64,000 nt of DNA, taken from NCBI GenBank assembly GCA_047967505.1, contig CM106539.1. One strand, given 5' to 3'. Numbering within the stretch: the stretch's first letter is position 1; every line of letters starts with the position of its first letter. This document shows positions 1 to 9,712 of the stretch, in pieces. Source of the stretch: Dipteris shenzhenensis. Its lineage: Eukaryota > Polypodiophyta > Polypodiopsida > Gleicheniales. Made by a program: the position numbers and the translations under genes. The notes under the pieces were generated by a model that made no database searches, was not told where the DNA came from, and worked only from the letters and a program-made list of their open reading frames with translations.

Positions 1-195
1 ATAGAGCTTCTGAAAGCTCTATGAAACCGAAAAAAGGGGGGGGCTCAGCAGCCCCCCCCTTTTTTCTGATCTCATAGAGTTCTGAAAGCCCATGAAACCG
101 AAAAAAGGGGGGGGCTCAGTAGCCCCCCAGAGTCTGTGCTAGCCCATGAAATCGAAAAAAGGGGGGGGCTGCTGAGCCCCCCCCTTTTTTTCGGT
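1..195. repeat. Array of G/C-stem hairpins
   Basis: Three diverged copies of a ~60-75 bp unit, each containing a run of A then G paired with a run of C then T around a 4-base loop (clearest at about 30-65 and 153-191, stems of 16-18 bp). The middle copy has lost part of its right arm. A small extra hairpin (AGAGCTT/AAGCTCT) lies at 3-20. It resembles a tandemly amplified foldback unit; no coding content. Confidence 0.7.
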
Positions 196-619
196 CTCAT
201 GGAGTTTGGGGTTGCTGAAACTTGCTTTGTTATCTAACGACTATTTTGCTTTGTTATTTTGCAGTTTTCATACTTACGACTATGCTAGACATTTTGTGAG
301 TGCTTGCACACGTATATTAGGCCTTGAGGGAACTCGCTCGGGAGTTGAGGATCATCCTCTAGGGAAGCTCACGCGAGTAGCAGCGGTACTATACTTCTAC
401 ATTTTAATGATGTTATTTACTCATATTCTTTGGATATTGCTTTCTTTAAACTTTTGGGGTTGCTTAACTTTAGAGTTTCTATCTACTTAGAATTCAATGG
501 AAAATTGAAATATGAGGGGTATGAGGTCTGTTGCACTAGATGGGCCATACTTTCTGCAGCAGTGGTGACGATGCATGGAATCTAAGTCTCAGGATGAGCT
601 CCCATTTGATAGACATGCC
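196..619. other. No supported gene
   Basis: AT-rich sequence with short open frames that show no family resemblance. I see nothing here beyond possible 5' flank of the Copia scrap that follows. Confidence 0.5.
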
Positions 620-900
620 TGCTCAACAGCTGCAAAAAAGGGGGATCTTTGGGAGGAGGTTTATGTGCAGAAGCCCCAAGATTTTGTTGTTTCTGGACAA
701 GCACAAGGTTTCCAAGCTCTTTGTTAGCTGGAGCAAGCACCTTGTGCAGGGTATTAGAAGATAAACCAGTTTTTCTTGTCCAAGGGCTTTGTGATAACTC
801 CCATTGAGCCTAATTTGTATATTATGAAAAGGGGAAAGATTTGATTGTGCTATTTTATTATGCTGATGATATCATATGTACTAGGAGTAAGGAAAGATAA
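620..900 (+). pseudogene. Copia reverse transcriptase fragment
   Basis: Reading from about 641, the sequence gives the Copia reverse transcriptase block GDLWEEVYVQKPQDFV, then a broken LKQAP-type segment, then KINQFFLSKGF and IEPNLYIMKRGK. After a frame change comes LIVLFYYADDIICTRS, the polymerase motif with YADD where Copia usually has YVDD. Two or more stops and a frameshift break it. Only the middle of the RT domain remains; no LTRs or other domains could be attached. Family assignment is firm, function is lost. Confidence 0.8.
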
Positions 901-1209
901 TTTCGGATGAGAGATCATACTTGCGAGCGATAATGTGAATGATATCGTACTTACAAGCAAGAATATGAGGACTTAAGATGAACCTTCAAAAACACTGGAC
1001 ATGATTGTTTTGGCTTGTCAAACTATCTCTTGGCATTGAATTTTGGCAAACATCACATATTGTTGCATGTAACAAACAAAGTATGTACATGGTTTTTTGC
1101 AGAAATTCATGATGTAGTTTAGCAAGCTGATAGCAGCTACTTCATGTCTACTAGGTACTCCTGTGAGATGCTTTTGTGAACGCCACACTGGCTTTTTACT
1201 ATATAACAC
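901..1209. other. No supported gene
   Basis: AT-rich spacer between two Copia scraps. It shows no recognisable coding or structural feature. Confidence 0.4.
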
Positions 1210-1496
1210 ACACTCTTTGTATTTCTCTAGCTGGTGGATACAAGCTCCTTCCAGGTAATGGTGTTGAGGCGGCCAGACATGATTAGAAAGGAGTAGAAGG
1301 CAGAGTACTGGCTGTCCAGGACCACATGAGACAAAAGTGTGATAGCCATATCTTTTGAGGAGAGCTCTTTCCCAACGTGAAGTATATCTTGATGGAGGCC
1401 CTGCATTTTATTAATGTGTTCCCGCATAGATGACAAGGTAGCGGGGTCGGAAAAACGGAGCTGGATCTTTACAGAAACACGCTTCATGGGGGTCAC
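1210..1496 (-). pseudogene. Copia gag fragment, minus strand
   Basis: The minus strand reads LRFSDPATLSSMREHINKM followed by LSSKDMAITLLSHVVLDSQY and further hydrophobic and polar blocks. This is the helical spacing of the central Copia gag (UBN2-type) domain, where a loop such as 'LSxxDxxxxLLxxLP' follows a helix carrying HI. There is no zinc knuckle and no upstream gag start. It runs opposite to the RT scrap at 620-900, so the two come from different insertions or an inversion. Confidence 0.55.
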
Positions 1497-1780
1497 TCGG
1501 GGACAATGAGTTTAGTTGGAGCTTTTCCACTTCCTATTATTGAATTAGGATTAGCATTCATTTAAAGATATTGGTATCGAGAACTTCTTTCAAGGAATTG
1601 ATATGTATCTCAATTGTCTTAAGGGTTTGCATTGCAATGTATCAAGGGTTACAAATTTCACTATCTTAAGGATTTGAATCATTTGTATATGCTTATGCAT
1701 TTTATATTCTATTATCTTAAGGATTTGAAACATTTTGTATATACAGGTTTCATAGTAGTGAGCATTTTTATCTTGACAAG

Positions 1781-4700
1781 ATGGCACCAAGGCGAAAGAA
1801 ATCAACTACAAGAGGTAATTCTAAAACTTTTTGGTACTAATAACCTTGGCATATCTATGATGGACGTGAGCAATATATAACTCATCCTTGTTGGTTGTGA
1901 TATGTATTCAAAGGAACTAAAACTTATGCATTGAGATCAGGACCATCAAGAAGATCTGTGAGTGAGGAGTGTACGTCTCGTACTCCACAAAATGATATAA
2001 ATAACCCACACATGGAGACACTTGCAGAAACTGAGGCTACTATCACTCGAGAAGAGTCATCGTCTCATCCTGTGATTAGTCTTGAGCAACAGGAGGTGCA
2101 AGAAGAGCCTTGAGGCCAAGGAGAGCAAGAGAGTGCAGAAAAGACAAAAGAAAAAGCTCCAACACATGTAAGAGTACTTGGGAAGGAGATTCAAATTGGA
2201 CTTTTGCAAGATGTCCTTGATCAGTTTCGGATGCAAAGAAGAATTGAACCCCCTCTGATTTCTCTCTGTAGATTGGTTGTTAATGAGGCTATTCGAACAT
2301 CAATGTCTGAGATTACTATTTTGAGAGATAGTTTTGATTCTAGAGGCTATGCTATAAATAGTGCACCTTTTCTAGTATCCTTGCAACGGCCAGGAAGTGA
2401 TCAATTTTTCTATGTTACGGCACTTGATCATCAAGAATGGGGACCTATTTGGAATCAAATAAGTGAGGACTTCGACAACCAGCTAAGTAATGAGTGGCAA
2501 GACTTGAAGGGGAAGAAGTTCCTTGTTTGGGATGGAAATCATAGGTTGAAGGCATGGTTTTCTCGGATCAAAGACGGTACTCTTTTGATAAATCTATCAT
2601 GCATAAGGAAATGTTCTATTATAGTTTGCATTGCACATGATTATGTCATGCTTACTTGTGGAATTGATATGTTGTAGCTTATTCAATAATGCCAACTCGC
2701 CATATCCAAGTGAGATGCCAATTCATAGAGGTGCAGAAATCTCAAGAGGGAGAGCTACTTCTTGCCTTAAAATCAACCAATGAGTAAGATAACTTTTTAT
2801 AATACTTTTATGTATAGCTAGTTTAACTTCTTCTCTTTAGAAACTAAGTCTATTGGTATTTATGTCTTTAACTTCTCCTCTTTAGAAAGTAATCCCCATG
2901 TGAATATATGTTGGTATTGCAGACTTGTTCGAGCGCATGTAGAGCATTCATATGGGCACGAGCTCTTCCTCTTTCAAAAATTTGGCATGGCAGATAAATC
3001 CTCACTTCTTGAGTTATTGAGTGAAGAGGATAAGAGATGGGTGGAAGTGGAGATGGCAATAGAAAGGAAGAATAGTAACCCATGGTACACAGCACCAGCT
3101 ATTGTCTTGGCACAACTTGTTTGGAAGGTATCTGCGCGAACTATAAATATCCCTTTGCTCTATGAAAGGTGTCCCAAAAAGGATAATGTTTTGATTTCTT
3201 GTTTTCATGGAAGGTTGATTTTTCATGTGCAATCAAGAAAGCTACTCAAAATCTTAATCAATCGAAGATGGAGTTTGGAGGAGTATACTAATAAATTTAT
3301 TAAGGCTATTAAGAATGTGGAAGTCATCTTTCATGATCGAGCATACAATGTTTTGATTTCTTGTTTTCATGGAAGGATGATTTTTCACGTGCGATCAAGA
3401 AAGCTACTCAAAATCTTGATCAATCGAAGATGAGTCTGGAGGAGTATACTAATAAATTTAGTAAGGCTATTAAGAATGTGGAAGTCATCTTTCGTGATCG
3501 AGCATACAAGATAGTACCTGTTGCCAATCCCGCAAATGGTGATGGCTTCTTCGAGCTTCTATTTAGTTATGATTGGAATCAAAAGGGTGCCACAACTAAG
3601 GACAAAGTGCATATATTAGCCTCATCACGTCTCAATCCTAATAGGTAATGTCAATTAATGTTTTTGCACAATTACTCCATAGTGATGCTAATATTTTTTT
3701 CCTTTGCCATGATATTAATAGGAAAAAAGAGCTTCTACAACAATTGATGATGGCACGTGGAAATGATCCAGTTGCATCTGCTAAGTATGGGGATGCTCAA
3801 AAGTTTCGACTACATGTGAAAAAGGAAACATATTGGCAATACTTGTTTGAGCGAGGGATTTCCATCATCAACAATTTGCGAAGCCATGATTTGGAATTGC
3901 CCGATGGGTTTGAGACATTTGCTCGAGAGCAAAGACGACTTCACCTCCAAGAAGCCTTCCCTATGCTTTGGAAGGATATGAAGTTTACTCTTGAAGCAGA
4001 TAAGCAGCCAGAAATGCAGGAGTCATCCTTACGTTTGGTGTATAGGTGGTACAATAGCAACCCTCTCCTTTCTCTTACGATTAATAAACTGTTTTACTCA
4101 TATGTCTACATTCTTTCATACATTATAGGTGGATACGGTCTTTGCATGATACCAATTCATCTGCAAGGATGCCATATGAGGTCATGGCATGGACAAACAT
4201 GGAGAAAGAGGGTAGCATGTATCCCTTATCTTGGAAAGATAAGGGCATAACGATTTGGGAGATTAATGTGTGTCCTTGGTGGTTGGATTACCCACTTGGA
4301 AAAGTACATCCCATTGAGAAAAATAGACGTGAAGGTAATACTCCAAAGTTCCTATTCCATAGGCATCTAGACCAATGTCTATATATGCGGGTATCTACCA
4401 TATACTTAAGTTTGCAACATTTGCTGCTCAGTCTTTGAGAAGAACATGGAAGACAATATGGATGAGGATGAATTGGATGCAGAGAACCGTTATGTGGATA
4501 TCACATTACGACCTAGATCAACGGACGGAGAGTCAGCTATCAAGAAAAGACCTGTGAGACCTCTACTCCTCATACTTATGTAATAGTTAACAACTAACAC
4601 TAACGAAAATATAGTATAACCTAGAGTCTTGTCCTTTGTAATTCTTACAAGCAGGTTCTATCGGAGAATATAGAGTCCTCTAAGACTCGAGAGCTGAGAA

Positions 4701-5933
4701 CAAAGCAACGACTCGATTTTCATGCTTCAAGAACCAGTTCCATTAATCAACAACAGAGTTTATCTAGTGAGTATCACTCCTCTCTTTCTTGGTTATGATT
4801 TTTTGATTTTGCAGCCAAACTGAAGCTTTCAAGCTAGGATTTGATGCAGATGTAAAGTTGTTTGCATATATGGATGTAATTACAGAGGATATCATTCAGT
4901 TGTCGAATGCACCAAAGCTGTAAGTGTTTCTTTTTTTAAGAAATGCGTACATTTAAGAATCTATTTTGGAATATAAGTCATTGATCTAGGGAGATTGAAT
5001 TGTACATTGTAGGGTTGATGAATTTTTAAGAAAAGTGAAAGCACCAGGTCTATCACACAATGGTAATTCTTGTGTCGAGGTGGTTCGCTTGGTATGGGCA
5101 GATTTTCCCACAAGTTTGGCAGTGGAACTCATAAGTAGTACTACATGCCCAGAGTGGAATAGATTCTCCCTCAAGCTCTCTGCAAGGGTGGCAAAGTTTG
5201 CCAATGACTTTGTAGCAGACCAGGGGTGGTACGTGACTTGCTCTCTCCCAAAACATTGGGGCTATATATTTGCACATGCAAAGAAGGCCGAGTTCGAGCT
5301 CCATCGATCATATACAGTGCTTCTTGACTTTGGTTATTTACGTGATGATGGAGAGGAGGTACATTAAATCACCTAAATGTTTGTTTATATTGGTCTAATA
5401 AGCATGATTTGCTTGTATCTAACTTGAGGTGCCATCATCCATTAGGTTCGCAATCTACAAATGGGTATCTTCTGGCGTGGAAAATCTGACCTCCCACACA
5501 TGGATCGACAAGCAGGTGCAAATGTCTCTAATAAGCTTTTTTCAGCAAAGACATCAGTGCTACATGAGTGTGACCGTAAACATGTCGCAAAAAGGACACA
5601 AGTTGCATCGACTTACTTACGAGGAGGGGCAAAAAGATCAGATTACTTGCACGAGTAAGATCCTATACAAGCACAAATTGAATTTATGGGGTATAATTGA
5701 AGTTCTTTCAAGGAAAACAAATATGGATTGTCAAACATCCTCTGATCCCTTTTAGTGCTTCTTGTAGGTGGATACTCAGAACATTCACAGACCCTAGTGA
5801 TTGCATCTTCGATGTCTTTGCAGGTTGCTTTGGGATGGCAAGGCTTTGTAAAGAGTTAGGTCGCCATTGTCTTTCCATAGAGAATGACAATGTTGTTGCT
5901 GACATGTGTCTGCGATCAATCAGTACAGAATAG
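1781..5933 (+). pseudogene. Decayed multi-exon ParB-like / DNA N4/N6-methyltransferase fusion gene
   Basis: I reconstruct exons from GT-AG borders that keep one frame: 1781-1814, 1914-2576, 2678-2783, 2923-3127, ~3376-3644, 3722-4045, 4129-4334, 4432-4553, 4655-4770, 4815-4919, 5013-5358, 5446-5654 and ~5703-5933. The start is ATG at 1781 (MAPRRKKSTTR). Exon 2 ends in VWDGNHRLKAW (2525-2557), like the DGxHR motif of ParB-type domains. Exon 11 has ADFPTS (5098-5115), a possible eroded motif IV (D/N/SPPY/W), then GWYVTCSLPKHWGY. The last exon has KHPLIPFS (motif X-like, ~5733-5756), then DVFAGCFGMARLCKELGRHC (motif I, from 5811) and an SIEND acidic loop. The order IV-X-I is that of beta-class amino-methyltransferases. 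Damage: in-frame TGA at 2111-2113, a duplicated frameshifted exon, an unresolved frame at the 12/13 junction, and eroded SAM and catalytic motifs. Function, substrate and host role are unknown; a bacterial, phage or transposon origin is possible. Confidence 0.75.
3185..3508 (+). repeat. 162-bp tandem exon duplication in the methyltransferase-like gene
   Basis: Two adjacent 162-bp copies (3185-3346 and 3347-3508), each containing an intron 3' end (CATGGAAG acceptor) and the first part of the following exon. The second copy stays open. The first has one extra G in the stretch reading ATGGAGTTTGG, which shifts frame and leads to TAA. Splicing to the second acceptor would skip the broken copy. 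Confidence 0.85.
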
Positions 5934-6090
5934 CATTTCCATAAACTATGTAGTATTGACAGTAATACTTGTGATCATCACTTTTGATGTTCTTGTTGAG
6001 GTTATCATGTAACACATACTATGTCCTTGCTCATGGTGGTTGTATGGCACAAGAGTGTCTTTATTGCTCTATGCTTTTTTCTCTTTTTTG

Positions 6091-6445
6091 GATCCATAGT
6101 CAGAGGTTATTGTGTGGGGAATGCCGATCCATAGTCAGAGGTTACTGTGTGGGGAATGCCCTTGTCAATATGTATGCCCATTCCGTGAACCTAGATGATG
6201 CAAGGGCAGTGTTTGCAGAGATGCCACAATGGGTTCTGGTCTCCTAAGTGCGATGATTGCTGGTTGTGCTCAGAATGGGCATGGCAAGACATCCCTGCAA
6301 CTGTTCAGGTGCACAGAGAATTTTATGAACTGACCTATTGGGATGTAGTGTCATGGGGTGCTTTGATTGCAGGATGCACTGAACATGTGCATGCTGTTCT
6401 TGCTCGAGCTTTTTGGGAAAATGCAACATAGTGGCATGAAGCTAG
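6091..6445 (+). pseudogene. PPR protein fragment
   Basis: One frame gives CVGNALVNMYAHSVNLDDAR followed by AVFAEMPQW. A shifted frame gives AMIAGCAQNGHGKTSLQLFR, then DVVSWGALIAGC in another frame. These are the L and S helices of plant PLS-class pentatricopeptide repeat proteins, which bind organellar RNA. Frameshifts separate the pieces, and a 35-bp tandem duplication (6091-6125, 6126-6160) repeats the start of the block. No start, transit peptide or E/DYW tail is present, so it is a dead fragment. Confidence 0.75.
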
Positions 6446-7253
6446 ATTCTATTGTAGAGATTGTTTTTCCAAGTTTCGCATCCTTGAAACTTTTGCAGCC
6501 TTCCTATATGTCAAAACCTACCCTAACTTCATTTCAGCTTGAGTAAAAAGTCCATAACTTGGGTATAGACTATAGCTTTTACTTTCTGGACATGTCCACC
6601 CGACTGTATGTCAAAACCTCTTTTAATTTCATTTTAGCTTGAGTAAACAATCCATAACTTGGGTATAGACTCAATATATTTTTGAATCATTGTTTGGCTA
6701 CTGAAAGCACTAATCATTGCTAGGGAGTGTTTAATCTCATTTCATGAATGTCCTACCTATGAGTCTGTATTTGTTCCTGCTTTCATATCACACATTTTTT
6801 GGAAGGAATGTTGATTTTCCATTGTGGCAATGTAACGATTTACAGGTGCCACAACCAATGTTTCATTGTCCTGGCTACTGAAAGCACTGCAGCCTCAATA
6901 TTGTTGAGGACTATTTAATCTCATTTCATTAATGTCTTGCATTTTAGATAAGCTTGGTTGAGCTATAGAACAATATGAAGCCTATGTGTTTAAATTAGAT
7001 TTTTTGGCTTTTTTGGTAGCGTTGGCAGCGAGTAGCCGTTGCTGGTGTACATGTTTGTACCCTTTTTTTTTACCTGAAGTAGTTGCTTAGCATAACAGAT
7101 GTAATTAACCATCAGGTTTTTTATTGGCAATCTATTTGCCCTAGTACTACGAAACCACAAGGGCATTAGGTTTTTCAGAGATTATGAGTACACGTGCACT
7201 TGTACGGTTAATACTTTCAAGCAATTAGATTGGATTAAGTGTTTGTGGATGCT
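6446..7253. other. AT-rich spacer with a ~100-bp direct repeat
   Basis: Two diverged copies of a block (about 6500-6575 and 6602-6675) share TATGTCAAAACCT and CCATAACTTGGGTATAGACT. It lies between two PPR fragments and could be inserted or intronic DNA. I see no coding sequence. Confidence 0.5.
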
Positions 7254-7530
7254 TATGCTTGTATGACATCCCTAGAAGAGGGTCGTGTGACCCATGCTAC
7301 TATTGCTGGCAATGATGGGAGTCAGATGTTATTGTGGGGAATGCCCTCGTCCATATGTATTGCAAGTGCGTGAACCTAAATGATGCAAGGGCAGTGTTCA
7401 CAGAGATGTCACAGTGGAATGTGGTCTCCTGGAGTGACATAAGAGCTGGTTGTGCTCAGAATGGTGGGCATGGCAAGGCAGCCCTGCAACTGTTCAGTGG
7501 AATGCAGGTGAAAAAAAGTCCCTTGACCTC
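7254..7530 (+). pseudogene. Second PPR protein fragment
   Basis: About 7270-7330 reads SLEEGRVTHATI, matching the segment of PLS-class PPR proteins that precedes the next repeat. After a one-base shift, 7334-7515 reads GNALVHMYCKCVNLNDARAV, then NVVSWSDIRAGCAQNGGHGK and AALQLFSGMQ. It is better preserved than the fragment at 6.1 kb and covers a homologous block, so the two are probably copies of the same repeat. It is truncated at both ends. Confidence 0.8.
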
Positions 7531-7599
7531 TTTATTTGTTGATAGTGCACTGTGTGGATGGGACTTCTCTTCATGTTGGTTTTCGATTTCTCCTCATCT

Positions 7600-7813
7600 C
7601 CTCCCAATCTAAGCTGTGATACCTTCATTTTGATTTCAAAGAAAGGTTTTTCCAAATTCCATGCACACATTATTGTACACACATAGTATTGCATGAGGAT
7701 CCTTCCATTACTTCATAAGCCTTACTTTATGAAGTTGTCATGTCAGGTTCATTCATATCCATAAGCAAGGCCCTCTCTCTCTAGGTGACATCAGTAGATG
7801 TCGGCCTCTAACA
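7600..7813 (-). repeat. Possible minus-strand LTR end
   Basis: On the minus strand, GAGTTGAGAGGGGG (a polypurine tract) is followed directly by TGTTAGAGGCC, the usual start of a plant LTR, at 7813. I cannot locate the CA end or a partner LTR, so the left limit is arbitrary. Confidence 0.35.
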
Positions 7814-8831
7814 CCCCCTCTCAACTCCTGGATGGAATAGAGATGCTAGCAAGATGAGTGAATGAAAAGCTCACAATATTCATGAAAATTGAAAAAAAGC
7901 TCGTTACAAAAAGCTCACAAAAAAATCACACCCCTTCCTGACTAAGGCAAATGTAGTTGATTTGCTGCAACCACCTAATTAGCTCAAAAAACACACTTTT
8001 TATTCCTGTTCTACACCTAATTCACCTCAAATTCACTTCCCCAGGCAGTAGCAATCACAAACTATCAAGATAGTCCTGAATTTCCTAATTTCTAGTAAGC
8101 ATCCTGACCAGAACCACTCCTACTGGCACCCTCTTCTCAAAAATCAGCAACAACCCACTTCTACTAGCAAAATCCAGTCAAAAACCAACTGTACGTGCAT
8201 TTTCCTACACCCAGGCAATGAAAAACATCACAAAACTCCTCTTGGCAAAAACGTTTTTGCTTATGGCACTTAGTATCAACAAAAAAACAGCACCTGGAGC
8301 CTCTTCCTGAAGTCGCTTGGCTCAGACATCAATCCCAGGCACAAAAAGTCTTCATTTCTGAAATTGCCCTGCTTCTGGCACACTCTACCATCATTTTCTT
8401 CTGACAAAATTCACATAAAAGAAGTCCCCTCTCTTCTTGCAATATTTCTTGACAATTTCCTACTGTCTCCTTCACTGTACCCTGCTCTTGGCACTGAACA
8501 CAGGCATTTCCTACTGACAAACTGCACAAAAATCAGGTCGCCTACCTTTTTCCTCCTGTTCTAACAAGAAATTGAGCCACACATGAAGTTGCCCTGCTTC
8601 TCTTCACTTCCTGACCCTGGAGCTTCCAAAAAACAACTGTTCTCTATGATGGAAATGCTCTCTCTACTTTGTTCTTGCTGTCCTCAACCTTCTCTTAGCA
8701 ATTTCAACTTCCTTTGCTCGAAATCTACTCTCTAGGCTCTGCCACAAGCATCCCAGGCAGTCTTCTTTGCATCCATAGCTTCATAGCTCTTCAAGCAGCT
8801 CCATCGATAACCTCAGCACCAATAGAAGGCA
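7814..8831. other. Non-coding, possible interior of a non-autonomous LTR element
   Basis: Sequence rich in short CT/CA words such as TTCCTGAC, TCTTGGCA and ACAAAAT, without a coding frame longer than ~66 codons and without recognisable motifs. It adjoins the minus-strand LTR-like end and could be the interior of a non-autonomous element. That is inference only. Confidence 0.3.
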
Positions 8832-8836
8832 CGGGT
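8832..8836 (+). repeat. Target site duplication CGGGT, left copy
   Basis: CGGGT directly before the 5' LTR. It is repeated at 14327-14331 directly after the 3' LTR, as expected for Copia integration. Confidence 0.92.
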
Positions 8837-9134
8837 TGTTGAGATATCAAGCTCTACCCCCGATATATCTCCTGGATGACTATCATTTATGTCACTGCCT
8901 ATGTTAGTTGTACTCGTGGTGTAGTTAGACTACCACGTATGTTTTTGGTTTGGGTTCACATATGAACCACGTATTCTAGGGTTTGACATATAGGGTATTT
9001 CCCTCTTCTATTGTATTGTTGTTGTGTGCAAAAGTGAAGAAAGGCTTCACCCTCCAACCTTGTGTCCTCTCTCTTTTGTGTGTTGTGAAGAAAGCTGAAC
9101 TTGAGTCTCCTATCTCTCTCCCTTATTCTTTACA
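8837..9134 (+). repeat. 5' LTR of the Copia element
   Basis: 298 bp, starts TGTTGAGATATC and ends TTCTTTACA. It is identical to the 3' LTR except for one C/T difference. Confidence 0.96.
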
Positions 9135-9147
9135 TGGTATCAGAGCC
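9135..9147 (+). promoter_or_regulatory. tRNA-iMet primer binding site
   Basis: TGGTATCAGAGCC directly after the LTR, the standard plant Copia minus-strand primer site complementary to the initiator tRNA 3' end. Confidence 0.95.
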
Positions 9148-9712
9148 TTGTTCGTGGTAAGGAGCTCAAGAAAGCAAGCCAAGTTTGTGGTGTCCTGGTA
9201 AGAGGACCAGTGTTGCTTTCCTATTTCGAGTTTGGGAGCAAATCTCTGCAGGTAGCACAGCCAGAAGTGCAGGAGTGCACTGTTTCAGATTGAGAGGCCC
9301 TTCGCGGTGTGGCAAGAGCGCAGTATATGCTGCGGGTAGAGGCGAAGCCCTCGGTGACTTTATTTTTTTGATTTGAGGCCGTTTCGGGGCCCGTTTTGAA
9401 GGCGGAAGTTCTTCGCAGGCACTCAGAAAAAGGCCCTGTTTTTCGCTGTGCGACCACTGCGCGGCTAGTCGGTGGAAAGGTGCCACAGAAATTGCATCGT
9501 ATGCCTGTGTGCAGAGATATTGGGAGTTGCAGATTCATGCCTGTTGCCTGTTGATGTAAAATCGTCACTAGGAAGTGACTGTGTGGTGAAATACCACTTT
9601 CGTCAGTGTTGCAGATCTGCCCCTGTGAGGCTTTTTGCAGAAGTTTTGCTATTTGCCCTTGTGAGGCATTTGCTGTGTTTACAGGTTGCTGTTGCAATTC
9701 GTGATTTGTAAA

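Noticed and set aside
9135-9147. tRNA-like match TGGTATCAGAGCC (also at 57958)
   Set aside because: It is the retrotransposon primer site, only the tRNA 3' end complement, not a tRNA gene.
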